From Streptomyces piniterrae (GTDB taxonomy: Bacteria; Actinomycetota; Actinomycetes; Streptomycetales; Streptomycetaceae): a DNA stretch of 64,000 nucleotides. Location of the stretch: contig NZ_SUMB01000005.1 in NCBI RefSeq assembly GCF_005048155.1, positions 186,001-250,000 of the forward strand, in the 5' to 3' direction. The notes below the pieces were generated by a model. The model was not told the origin of the DNA. It worked only from the letters and a program-made list of their open reading frames with translations, and searched no databases. Below, in pieces: positions 39,924-48,367 of this stretch; the stretch's first letter is position 1, and each line of letters starts with the position of its first letter. Made by a program: the position numbers and the translations under genes.

Positions 39924-40616
39924 ATGTCCGGACTGATCGACACCACGGAGATGTATCTCCGCACCATCCTCGAATTGGAAGAGGAAGGTGTGGTGCCCAT
40001 GCGCGCCCGCATCGCGGAGCGGCTCGAACAGAGCGGCCCGACGGTCAGCCAGACCGTGGCGCGCATGGAGCGAGACGGCCTGCTGACGGTCGCGGGTGAC
40101 CGCCATCTGGAGCTGACCGAAGAGGGCCGGCGGCTGGCCACCCGCGTGATGCGCAAGCACCGCCTCGCCGAGTGCCTGCTCGTCGACGTCATCGGGCTGG
40201 AGTGGGAGCAGGTGCACGCCGAGGCGTGCCGCTGGGAGCATGTGATGAGCGAGGCGGTCGAGCGCCGCGTCGTGGAACTGCTGCGCCATCCGACGGAGTC
40301 GCCGTACGGCAACCCCATCCCCGGCCTGGAGGAGCTCGGCGAGTCCTCCGAGGCTGACCCGTTCCTGGACGCGGGCATGGTGAGCCTGATGGATCTGGAC
40401 GCCGGGTCCGACGGCAAGACGGTCGTGGTGCGCCGCATCGGCGAGCCGATCCAGGCGGACGCCCAGCTGATGTACACGCTGCGGCGGGCCGGTGTGCAGC
40501 CGGGCGCGGTGGTGAGCGTGACCGAGTCGCCGGCCGGCGTGCTGGTCGGCAGCAGTGGCGAGGCCGCCGAGCTGGACGCCGAGATCGCCTCGCATGTGTT
40601 CGTGGCCAAGCGGTAG
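39924..40616 (+). CDS. dmdR1: DtxR-family iron-dependent regulator (DmdR/DesR type)
   Basis: The 230-aa product begins MSGLIDTTEMYLRTILELEEEGVVPMRARIAERLEQSGPTVSQTVARMERDGLL, the DtxR/IdeR winged HTH. The dimerisation/metal domain has HRLAECLLVDVIGLEWEQVHAEACRWEHVMSEAVERR (with the metal-binding Met, Cys, Glu and His). The C-terminal SH3-like domain is GEPIQADAQLMYTLRRAGVQPGAVVSV. With Fe(II) it represses siderophore and iron-uptake genes through 19-bp iron boxes. No iron box was found in this window, so its targets are elsewhere. ATG 39924 follows GAGGGG. Confidence 0.93.
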   Translation: MSGLIDTTEMYLRTILELEEEGVVPMRARIAERLEQSGPTVSQTVARMERDGLLTVAGDRHLELTEEGRRLATRVMRKHRLAECLLVDVIGLEWEQVHAEACRWEHVMSEAVERRVVELLRHPTESPYGNPIPGLEELGESSEADPFLDAGMVSLMDLDAGSDGKTVVVRRIGEPIQADAQLMYTLRRAGVQPGAVVSVTESPAGVLVGSSGEAAELDAEIASHVFVAKR

Positions 40617-40629
40617 GGCCTGACCAAGT

Positions 40630-40654
40630 GGCCAGGGCCGGACCGGCCCTGGCC
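40630..40654 (+). terminator. Terminator after the DtxR-family gene
   Basis: GGCCAGGGCCG (40630-40640) pairs with CGGCCCTGGCC (40644-40654) around a 3-base loop. It starts 13 bases after the stop codon. Confidence 0.8.
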
Positions 40655-41084
40655 GCCGCGGCTCGTCCGGGGTGCGTGCGGTGGCGGTGCCGTCGGGGCT
40701 CGAGCGGTAGCGGTCGGGCCGTCATGCCCCCGCCGGGGCTTGGGTCTTGACGGCCGTGTGCCGCTCTCATGGCCGGCGCGGGGGCCGGTTCGGCGGTGGT
40801 GGTACGGGGCGCGAGGCCGTCCCCTTCGCTTCTCTTTTCCGCATTCTTTCCGTCTGCCTTCGTGAGCCCGTTGAACTGCGCCGATGCGCCGTTCGGCGGG
40901 CTTCGCAAGTGCATGCGCGTTGAACGGTCTTGTGCGAATCGGTGCGATACGGCCGGTGTCGTGCCACGCTTGCGCTGACGCATTGGCATATGTCGGCACG
41001 AGGCGGGGGCGCCCGCCGTCGGCTCTCCGGGGTGGGGAGGAGGCTCGTGTGCGTCCACTGGGTCCGCTGAGTCCGATGACGATC

Positions 41085-41169
41085 AGGGCCCCGGCGCTGC
41101 GAGCAGCCGGGGCCCTGCCTCCCCATGTCCCCCCGCAAAGACCCGGAGCCCCGAGCTCCCAGGGTCTTT
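41085..41169. ncRNA. Tandem hairpins, terminator or structured RNA
   Basis: Hairpin 1 is AGGGCCCCGGC (41085-41095) with GCCGGGGCCCT (41106-41116). Hairpin 2 is AAAGACCC (41137-41144) with GGGTCTTT (41162-41169), enclosing GGAGC/GCTCC (41145-41149, 41155-41159). The linker contains a C-run (CCCCCC). They lie about 180 bases before an alpha/beta hydrolase start and far from the upstream stop, so they could be a 5' leader structure or a small RNA with its terminator. Confidence 0.4.
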
Positions 41170-41348
41170 CCCCTCGGGCCCCCTTCCCGGTAGGGCCCGC
41201 CTCCCGGCAGATGTCTCCCCGTGGGGAGCGCGGCCAATCCTTGAGCGCCGTCACTCGAACGAGGGGTGTTGGGCGCGCTGACGGTGCGTTCGAATAGAGG
41301 TTCGATAGTGTGGGGCTGCTCAAGGGACGATTGGGGGTGCCAGGGCAT

Positions 41349-42215
41349 ATGGTGCGGCGCATCGATGTGACAGGGGCCGGCGGCATTCGGCTTGCCGCCT
41401 GGGAGTTCACCGACCCGCCCAAGATCGGTGGCGGGCTGGAGGAGACCGAGCGCGGCCCGGGTGTGCTGCTGCTCCACGGCCTGATGGGGCGCGCGGCGCA
41501 CTGGGCGGACACCGCGCGCTGGCTCGGCGCGCGATATCGCCCGGTCGGCCTGGACCAGCGCGGGCACGGCCGCAGCGAGAAGCCGGGCGACGGCCCGTAC
41601 GACCGCTCCGCCTATGTCGACGACGCGATCGCGGCCATCGAGCAGCTCGGCCTGGCCCCGGTCGCCCTCGTCGGTCATGCCATGGGCGCCCTGACGGCGT
41701 GGCAGTTAGCGGCCCGCCGACCGGATCTGGTCAGTGCGCTGGTCATCTGCGATATGCGGGCATCGGCGCTCGGCGCGGCGTCGCAGCGTGAGTGGACCGA
41801 GTGGTTTCGGTCGTGGCCGGTGCCGTTCGCGACGCTGGCGGATGTCCGCAGGTGGTTCGGCGAGGACGATCCGACGCTCGAGCGGCCGAGGCCCGCGCGC
41901 GGTGAGTTCTTCGCCGAGGTGATGGCCGAGCGGGCCGATGGCTGGCGGCCGGTCTTCTCCCGTCGGCAGATGCTGACGGCCCGTGAGACCTGGGTCCATG
42001 ACGCGCACTGGGAGGAGCTCGGCCAGGTGCCGTGCCCGGCGCTCGTCGTGCGGGGGCTGGACGCCGAGTTGGGGCGTGCGGAGGCGCAGGAGATGGTGCG
42101 GGTGCTGCCGCGGGGGGAGTACGCCGAGATCGCCGATGCGGGGCATCTGCTGCCCTGGGAGCGTCCGGAGGAGTGGCGGCGGGTGGTTGAGGGGTTTTTG
42201 GGGTCGGTGGTTTGA
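41349..42215 (+). CDS. Alpha/beta-hydrolase-fold protein with Ala at the nucleophile position
   Basis: The 288-aa protein has the fold markers LLLHGLMGRAAHWADTARWL (oxyanion strand), GLDQRGHGRSEKP, the nucleophile elbow VGHAMGALTAW, and the C-terminal DAGHLLPWERPEEW (catalytic His). The elbow should read G-x-S-x-G; codon 111 is GCC (Ala), so normal serine hydrolysis is not possible. Cofactor-independent chemistry or a sensor role are alternatives. Codon 120 is TTA (41706-41708), so expression should need the bldA tRNA. ATG 41349 was chosen; GTG 41337 is in frame upstream. Confidence 0.87.
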   Translation: MVRRIDVTGAGGIRLAAWEFTDPPKIGGGLEETERGPGVLLLHGLMGRAAHWADTARWLGARYRPVGLDQRGHGRSEKPGDGPYDRSAYVDDAIAAIEQLGLAPVALVGHAMGALTAWQLAARRPDLVSALVICDMRASALGAASQREWTEWFRSWPVPFATLADVRRWFGEDDPTLERPRPARGEFFAEVMAERADGWRPVFSRRQMLTARETWVHDAHWEELGQVPCPALVVRGLDAELGRAEAQEMVRVLPRGEYAEIADAGHLLPWERPEEWRRVVEGFLGSVV

Positions 42216-42584
42216 GAGGGCGGTGGGTTTGAGGGGGCGGTGGTCTGGGGGCGGTGCGCGAAGGGGATCGGTGATCTGAGGCGGGGCGCCGCGTCGGCTG
42301 GTGCCGGTGTCAGTGCTGGTGCTGGTGCCGGTGCCGGTGGCTGGCGGTCGGGCGGTGGGCGTCCTGCCACGGGCGGCCGAGGCCGCCCGTGGCGCCGTTG
42401 CAGTCCCGCAAATCCTCGCGGAAACAGGACGGCGGGCCTCCACATCGTGCGGCCATCGGGGCGGTGTGCCAGGCGAGTTGGCCGCAACCGGCTTCGTTAC
42501 GATGCACTGCCGTGGCGCGGTGGTCGCGCGGCTTGGTTAGGGCGGTGCTGCACTGCGCGCCCGGTCGACGGGGAAGGCCCGCAG
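42216..42584. repeat. Low-complexity region with GGTGCY hexamer repeats
   Basis: After the hydrolase stop come G-rich runs with repeated GGGGGCGGTGG-type units (42220-42260). Tandem GGTGCC/GGTGCT units follow at about 42299-42345. No frame has family sequence, although a repeat-encoded VLVLVPVPV frame exists. The kinase promoter must lie in the last 150 bases. Confidence 0.55.
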
Positions 42585-44906
42585 ATGGACCCCTTGCTTC
42601 AGGACGATCCGCAATCCCTCGGGCCGTACCGCCTGTTGGGCCGGATCGGCGCCGGCGGCATGGGGCGGGTGTACCTGGCGCGCTCGGCGGGCGGGCGCAC
42701 CGTCGCGGTCAAGGTCGTCCGGCCGGATCTGGCCCAGGACACCGCGTTCCGCGGGCGGTTCCGGCAGGAGGTCGAGATAGCCCGCGCGGTGTCCGGCCGC
42801 TATACGGCGCCGGTCGTCGACGCCGACACGGACGCCGCACTGCCCTGGCTCGCCACCGCGTTCGTCCTCGGGCCGTCGCTGACCGAGGTGGTCGACGAGC
42901 ACGGGGCGCTGCCCGAGCACAGTGTGCGGGCGCTGGGCGCGGGGCTGGCGGCCGCGCTCACCGAGATCCACTCCGTCGGCCTGGTGCACCGCGACCTCAA
43001 GCCGTCCAATGTGCTGCTGGCGGCCGACGGCCCCCGGGTCATCGACTTCGGGATCGCCCGTGCCGTCGACGGAGACCGGATGACCCAGACCGGCGTGGTC
43101 GTCGGCTCGCCGGGCTATATCCCGCCGGAGCAGGCCCTCGGCCAGCCGGTCGGCACGCCCGGCGACGTCTTCGCGCTCGGCGCGGTCCTCGCCTACGCCG
43201 CCACCGGCCGCACCGCCTACACCGACACCACCCCGGCCGCCGTCCTCTACCAGGTCGTCCACGGCGAGCCGGATCTCACCGGCGTACCGGAGCATCTGCT
43301 CGCCCTGGTCACGGCCTGCCTCCAGCGCGATCCCGCCCAACGACCCACCCCCGCCCAGGTGTGGGAGACGCTGGCGCCCAAGGGCACCGGAGAGGTCTTC
43401 ACCAACTGGCTCCCGGGGGCGGTCGCCTCGACCATCGCCACCCATGCCGCGCGCATCCTCGACCTGGAAACTCCGGAACACGGCACGCCCGTACCGGACG
43501 CCGCCGGCCCCGGCGCACCCGGTGGGCAGCAGGGGACGCCCGTGCCGCCCGGTGGGGCTCCGGGCGGATTCGGCACCGCGCCGACGTACGTCCTCGGCGG
43601 GGCGTCGAACTCCGGCCGGCCGACGGCTCCGGGCGGTGTGCCCACGGTCGCCGACGCGCCGGCGGCCGCCGCGCCCACCATGCCCGCCGCGCCTTCCCGG
43701 CGCCGGTTCTTCGGGCTCGCGGCGGGCGCCGCGGTCGGTGTGGCGGCCCTCGGCGGCGCGGGGATCTGGGCGCTCGGCGGTCAGGACAAGGACAAGGGCG
43801 AGGCGGACGGGAAGGGCGCGAACGGCCCGGAGCCCGGGGACGCCGGGGCGGAGAAGTTCACCACCCCGCCGCCCGGGACCGCTCCGCAGGTGCTGTGGCA
43901 CCGCACCGCCGAGACGGACTCGCTCACCTCCGGCCAGCCGCTGCTGGCGCACAACGGACTGCTGTTGATCAGCGGCGATCCCCTGGTCGCCCGGCATGTC
44001 GGCGGCGGCAAGACGAAATGGACGCGCAAGGGCGTGGCGCCCGCCGGGGCGCCGCTGATCTTCGCGGCCGGCAAGCTCTTCTTCGTCAGCACGGAGTACG
44101 ACGGCGACGTCATCGGGCTCGATCCGGCCACCGGCAAGGAGGTGTGGCGCAGCAGGCTCAACGGCGCGCTGACCGTCGAGCACATCCTCGCCGCCGACGA
44201 GCAGCGGATCTACGTCATCGCCTCCGTGCGGACGGAGGACACCACGGTCCATCTCACCGCGATCGCGGCCATCAACATCCGTACCCGCAAGGTCGACTGG
44301 CGCAAGCCGCGGGACAAGGGCACCAAGGACTACGACCTCGAAGGCGTAGCCGTGGACGGCCGGCTCGTCTACACCGACGGCCGGCGCAACGTCACCGTCC
44401 GGGACACCGCGAACGGCACCCAGCTGTGGACGCAGAAGATCGGCGACGACATCGCCTGGCGCCCGGCCGTGCACGCCAAGCGCGTGTTCCTGGGCGGCGA
44501 CCGGCTGCGGTCGGTGCACATCGACACCGGCAAGCCCGACTGGTCCCTGTCCTCCGAGGGCCGCCGCAGTTTCTACCAGCCCATGATGGCCGGCGGGGTG
44601 CTCTACGCGGGCGACCACAGCGGCGGGGTGTGGGCGGTGGATCCCGTGCGCGGCAAGAAGCAGTGGCTGTGCGAGGACGTCGGCGCGCGCCGGGCGCCGA
44701 CGGAGTTCGTGCGGGTCGGCGACAGTCTCTACGGCGCCTCGTACGACGATGCCGGCGGGATCTTCGCGCTGGACCCGAAGACCGGCAAGGCCCGTTGGAA
44801 CTACAACGACAACACCGGGAGCATGGAGGAGTGGCGCATCGCCGCCGCCGGGAAGCGGCTGCTGGCCACCCACGGCGACGAGATCTACGGCCTGCCGGCG
44901 GTCTGA
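42585..44906 (+). CDS. Ser/Thr protein kinase with extracytoplasmic PQQ-type beta-propeller
   Basis: The 773-aa product has a Hanks-type kinase domain (about 1-270): RIGAGGMGRVY (ATP loop), VAVKVV (Lys), HRDLKPSNVLL (catalytic Asp), VIDFGIAR (DFG) and SPGYIPPEQALG. A Pro/Gly-rich linker leads to RRRFFGLAAGAAVGVAALGG, a transmembrane helix near residue 375. The outer part has PQQ/propeller blades such as GKTKWTRKG, GKEVWRSRLNG, GTQLWTQKIGDD, GKKQWLCEDVG and GKARWNYND. It probably senses an extracellular ligand or wall state and phosphorylates cytoplasmic targets. ATG 42585 follows GGAAGG. Confidence 0.93.
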   Translation: MDPLLQDDPQSLGPYRLLGRIGAGGMGRVYLARSAGGRTVAVKVVRPDLAQDTAFRGRFRQEVEIARAVSGRYTAPVVDADTDAALPWLATAFVLGPSLTEVVDEHGALPEHSVRALGAGLAAALTEIHSVGLVHRDLKPSNVLLAADGPRVIDFGIARAVDGDRMTQTGVVVGSPGYIPPEQALGQPVGTPGDVFALGAVLAYAATGRTAYTDTTPAAVLYQVVHGEPDLTGVPEHLLALVTACLQRDPAQRPTPAQVWETLAPKGTGEVFTNWLPGAVASTIATHAARILDLETPEHGTPVPDAAGPGAPGGQQGTPVPPGGAPGGFGTAPTYVLGGASNSGRPTAPGGVPTVADAPAAAAPTMPAAPSRRRFFGLAAGAAVGVAALGGAGIWALGGQDKDKGEADGKGANGPEPGDAGAEKFTTPPPGTAPQVLWHRTAETDSLTSGQPLLAHNGLLLISGDPLVARHVGGGKTKWTRKGVAPAGAPLIFAAGKLFFVSTEYDGDVIGLDPATGKEVWRSRLNGALTVEHILAADEQRIYVIASVRTEDTTVHLTAIAAINIRTRKVDWRKPRDKGTKDYDLEGVAVDGRLVYTDGRRNVTVRDTANGTQLWTQKIGDDIAWRPAVHAKRVFLGGDRLRSVHIDTGKPDWSLSSEGRRSFYQPMMAGGVLYAGDHSGGVWAVDPVRGKKQWLCEDVGARRAPTEFVRVGDSLYGASYDDAGGIFALDPKTGKARWNYNDNTGSMEEWRIAAAGKRLLATHGDEIYGLPAV

Positions 44907-44922
44907 GCGGCCGCGCGTGCGG

Positions 44923-46203
44923 TCATCCCAGGGTCCGGGTGAAGTCGCCGCGCTGGACCCGTGCGGCAAGGGTGTCCTCCTCGGTGAGCAGTGAGCCGTA
45001 GCCGGTGACCGCCCAGAGGCTGTCGTCGGCGGGGACCTCGAAGTACGGGACCGGGCGGCCGTCCCGGTGGTCGGTGAGGACCTCCGGGGCGCGACGGGAC
45101 CGTACGGCGCGTATGCAGGGGTCGCAGGCGGCGACGCGGAGTTGCTCGCGGCGGCCGAGGGGGCGCCAGGGTATGCGGCGGGCGGCGGGGCCGTGCAGCG
45201 GGTGGAAGAAGCACAGGGGGAGCGCGTCCGGGGCCTGGGAGAGGGCCGCGCGGCCCTCGGCGACCAGCGCGAACACACCTGCCAGGTCCGGGATTCCGCG
45301 CGCCTGGTCCAGGACCGTGCCGGCCGCGGCGTAGGCATCGAGGGCCCGCTCGACGGATGTCGCGGCGCCCTGGGCGGCGTGTGCCTCCTCGCCCAGCCGG
45401 ATGACCTCTTCGGCGGCGCGGTCGCGGAGCCCGGCCTCGTCGGCCCTGCGCGCGGCGGCGAAGACGGAGCGCGGCAGTGCGAACGGTGTCGAGAGGTCGC
45501 GCAGTCGGGCGCGGCGGCGCAGCAGGAGACCGGCCGCGGCGAGCAGCAGCACCGGCCCGACGGCGAGGGCCAGGATCCGGCCGAGCGGGGAGTCGGACGC
45601 CTTGCCCGAACCCGTCGTGCCCGCACCGGACGTGCCTGAAGCGGCGCTGCCTGTCGGGGAGTTGAGGTCGGCGGTGGCCTTCTCGTATTCCTTGTCGCCG
45701 TCGCCCGCCTTGATGATGTCGATCGCGCGGGCGAGCCGCTTCGGCAGGCCGGCGCCGTGCATGTCGTCCTGGTGGAAGACCGTGGCGGCGGCCGATTGCG
45801 CCTGGTGGGCGTCGGCCGGCCATTCGCGGGCGGCGATGTCGTCGTGGTACGTGCCGAGCGTGAGGAGGATGGACGGGCCGCCGCCCATCCGGTCGTGGAC
45901 CACCTCGGCGAGCTGGCGGGGATCGCCGCCCCAGCTGTCGCCCTCCACCAGCGGCACCAGCGCGACGCGGATCGGCAGGCCGGTGCGCCGGATCCGGTCG
46001 ATCAGCTCGCGCTGCTGGGCGGGGCCGACAGCGGAGGAGAGGGACGGGTCGACATAGACCGGGGACTTGCGCAGCGCGCCGGCGATCTTCTGCCCCGGGC
46101 TCTCGGCCGCCATGCCGGGCGACGCGGCGCAGAGCAGCAGCGCGACGGAGGACGTGGCGACCGCGGCGGCGGTCCGCAGGCGGCGGCGGAGGTCAGTGGA
46201 CAC
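44923..46203 (-). CDS. Membrane protein with C-x3-PLHG...CxxC signature
   Basis: The protein of about 426 aa has a signal peptide (LRTAAAVATSSVALLLCAAS), an extracytoplasmic part (VYVDPSLSSAVGPAQQRELIDRIRRTGLPIRVALVPL), a Ser/Gly-rich linker, one membrane helix (ILALAVGPVLLLAAAGLLLRRR) and a cytoplasmic domain. The last contains CFFHPLHG and ACDPCIRAVRSRRAPEVL. The extracellular part resembles each of the two repeated domains of the neighbour 46193-48214. GTG 46203 follows GGGAG and overlaps the upstream stop, so it was preferred over ATG 46221. Function is unknown. Confidence 0.75.
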   Translation of the reverse strand: MSTDLRRRLRTAAAVATSSVALLLCAASPGMAAESPGQKIAGALRKSPVYVDPSLSSAVGPAQQRELIDRIRRTGLPIRVALVPLVEGDSWGGDPRQLAEVVHDRMGGGPSILLTLGTYHDDIAAREWPADAHQAQSAAATVFHQDDMHGAGLPKRLARAIDIIKAGDGDKEYEKATADLNSPTGSAASGTSGAGTTGSGKASDSPLGRILALAVGPVLLLAAAGLLLRRRARLRDLSTPFALPRSVFAAARRADEAGLRDRAAEEVIRLGEEAHAAQGAATSVERALDAYAAAGTVLDQARGIPDLAGVFALVAEGRAALSQAPDALPLCFFHPLHGPAARRIPWRPLGRREQLRVAACDPCIRAVRSRRAPEVLTDHRDGRPVPYFEVPADDSLWAVTGYGSLLTEEDTLAARVQRGDFTRTLG

Positions 46204-48214
46204 CGAAGTGCTCCCGTACATCGCTGGTGAGTTGGTCTGTCGAGGCGCCGTCGCCGAGGGCGGCCAGCGGTCCGGGAAGCGTGGGGTAGGGGACATACGG
46301 GTCGCCGCCCCCGGTCGTCGAGGACCGTAGCCGGAGCATCGGGCCCGGCGTCTCCCGGCAGGCCTCGCACACCGGGATCACCCGGCCCAGGACGTCGCTG
46401 TCTCCGTCAGGTTGTATCTCCCGGCGCCCGCGGGCCGCGCCGTGCAGCGGATTGCGCCCGCAGACGTGTGGTCCGGCGTCCGGGTCCTCGGTCGAGGCCC
46501 GGCCCGCGCGGGTCAGCACGATCGCACAGGCGAGGTCGGCGGGGCCGGCGTCGGCGTCGATCCGGCCGTCGCTCTCGCCGTCGATCAGCAGCGCCGCGGC
46601 GTCCAGGCACTCCCATGCCCGGCGCCGGCGCTCCTCCGACAGCGAAGTCGCGGACTCCAGGGCGGCGGTGAGGGCGTCGACCTCCCGGCGGGCCGTGCGC
46701 CGCAGCCAGGAGAGGGAGGGCCGGTCCGGGGCCTCGGGAGTCCGGGCTCCGGAGACCTCGGGAGTCCGGGCCGGTCCTGACGGCCGGGGACGCAAGCGGC
46801 GGCGGCCGGCGCGGCCGACGGCGCACCCCGCTGCCACCAGGCCGAAGAGCAGGCCCGCCGCAAAGGTGCCGACGAGCAGCCCGGCATCGAAGTCCCCGGC
46901 GAAGAGGCCGGGCAGCGCCCGCTCCGTGACCGGGTCCTCCGCGGGCGGCGGGGGGTACGGCGGGTGGCCCGGTGCGGCCGGCGGAGTCCTGGCGACGAAC
47001 GTGAGCAGTGTGTCCAGGCGGGGGCCGAGCCGGGGGTCGGCGGAGCGGGGGTATTCGATCTCGCGCGGGCGCTCGAGGAAGTAGTCGTCGCCGATCCGCG
47101 CACCGTAGTTGAAGAGGTCGATCATGCCGGACGCCGGATTGGCGATCACGTAGAGGGCGTCGCGGTGCAGCCGGTCGTGCAGCGACTTGGCCAACAGCTC
47201 CGCGCTGCCCCGGGATTCGTCTTCGAGGGGGGTGGGGACGGCCGCGATCAGGACCGGGATCTTCAGCGAGCGGAGCCGGTCGCGGAGGTGGGCGCGCTCG
47301 GCGGCGTCCAGCTCGGACGGGGTCTCGGGATCGACGTAGAGCGGGTCGCGGCGCAGGCCGTCGGCGAACCGGTCGATGCGGGCCCGCATATCGGCGGCCG
47401 TCGGACGTGCGCCGTCGCCGCTGGTGGTGTCGTCATAGATCTGCGAGGCGGTGAAGGCCAGCAGCCCGGCGACGGCGAGGGCGGCCGCCCCGAGGGGGAT
47501 CAGACGTGCGCGGGGGAACGGCCCGGGACCGGCCGTGCCGGGGGCGTGCCGGACCCGGTGCCGCTGCCACGCGTAGATCGTGATCAGCAGGGCGGAGAGC
47601 GGGATCCCGGTGACCGCGATACCGGTCAGAAAGCTCTGGTCCTCACGGTCGGTGTGGGAGGTGTGCAGATTCGACGGCTCGTCCGACGCGTCCGGGCCGC
47701 CGTATCGGGCGCGGGCCGCCTCGGCGCGCTGGGGGGCCTGCCCCGAGACGAGGACGTCGACGAAGTGCCGGAACGTCTCGCGGGCCGTGGCGTCGTACGG
47801 CAGCTCGTACAGCGTGGCCGTGCTCGCGTCCTTGGCGGGCAGGCTCACCCCGTAGGTCTCCACCTCGTCCAGCCCCGACTCGCTCACCGCGACATACAGG
47901 CCCTTGCGCCCGAGCCGGTCGTGGATACCGGCGAGCAGACCGGAGGTGTCGACGGTGAGGGAGGACCGCGGGAGCACGACGACATACGTCGGAACGCTCA
48001 GCCGCCGGGCCTCCCGGGCGAATTCGGGGGCGGTGGAACGAGGGACCTCGCGCGGGATCTGATCGCTGATGTAGACCGGGTTCTCCCGGAGCCGCTCGGC
48101 GAGATACGCGGCCTGGGTCGGTGCCTGTTGCCCCACGGGCGCGGCCTGCGCCCCGCCGGCGGTGAACAGCACCGCCAACCAACCCACCACCAGCAGCATT
48201 CCGGCGCGCCGCAC
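46193..48214 (-). CDS. Large membrane protein with duplicated extracytoplasmic domain and CxxC tail
   Basis: From a GTG near 48214 the protein of about 673 aa has a signal peptide (MLLVVGWLAVLFTAGGAQA), extracellular domain 1 (NPVYISDQIPREVPRST, VPTYVVVLP), helix (FLTGIAVTGIPLSALLITIYAW), a second helix (GAAALAVAGLLAFTASQIY), extracellular domain 2 (DPLYVDPETPSELDAAERAHLRDRLRSLKIPVLIAAVPTP), a third helix (LLVGTFAAGLLFGLVAAGCAVG) and a cytoplasmic tail with CGRNPLHG and VCEACRETPG. Domains 1 and 2 and the neighbour's outer domain share YVDP...R...(L/I)PV strands. The start is uncertain (GTG 48223 is another choice). Confidence 0.75.
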   Translation of the reverse strand: MRRAGMLLVVGWLAVLFTAGGAQAAPVGQQAPTQAAYLAERLRENPVYISDQIPREVPRSTAPEFAREARRLSVPTYVVVLPRSSLTVDTSGLLAGIHDRLGRKGLYVAVSESGLDEVETYGVSLPAKDASTATLYELPYDATARETFRHFVDVLVSGQAPQRAEAARARYGGPDASDEPSNLHTSHTDREDQSFLTGIAVTGIPLSALLITIYAWQRHRVRHAPGTAGPGPFPRARLIPLGAAALAVAGLLAFTASQIYDDTTSGDGARPTAADMRARIDRFADGLRRDPLYVDPETPSELDAAERAHLRDRLRSLKIPVLIAAVPTPLEDESRGSAELLAKSLHDRLHRDALYVIANPASGMIDLFNYGARIGDDYFLERPREIEYPRSADPRLGPRLDTLLTFVARTPPAAPGHPPYPPPPAEDPVTERALPGLFAGDFDAGLLVGTFAAGLLFGLVAAGCAVGRAGRRRLRPRPSGPARTPEVSGARTPEAPDRPSLSWLRRTARREVDALTAALESATSLSEERRRRAWECLDAAALLIDGESDGRIDADAGPADLACAIVLTRAGRASTEDPDAGPHVCGRNPLHGAARGRREIQPDGDSDVLGRVIPVCEACRETPGPMLRLRSSTTGGGDPYVPYPTLPGPLAALGDGASTDQLTSDVREHFGVH

Positions 48215-48367
48215 CGCCCCCACCGCCCCTCGTTCACATCTCGTTGATATCGCTGCCCCGACGCTACCCCTCGCGTCGACCGGCCGGTTGAGCCTGTGGA
48301 TAACGTCGCGGCAACGCCCGCTCCGCACCGGCCGTTGTCCACAGGCCGCCCGCCCGCACCGGCCCCC

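Larger units (their letters stand above)
40617..41348. other. 700-bp region without clear CDS, several hairpins
   Basis: The region holds the terminator at 40630-40654 and two tandem hairpins at 41085-41169. Open frames here have poor starts and no family sequence. A 26-codon frame at 40990-41070 lacks a Shine-Dalgarno. The size and structures allow a small RNA, which is inference. Confidence 0.5.

Noticed and set aside
40990..41070. 26-codon basic ORF before the alpha/beta hydrolase
   Set aside because: No Shine-Dalgarno and no family sequence; kept only as part of the gene-free region.
42240..42584. N-terminal extension of the Ser/Thr kinase
   Set aside because: The ATP-binding loop lies about 20 residues after ATG 42585, as usual; the extension is repeat-encoded.
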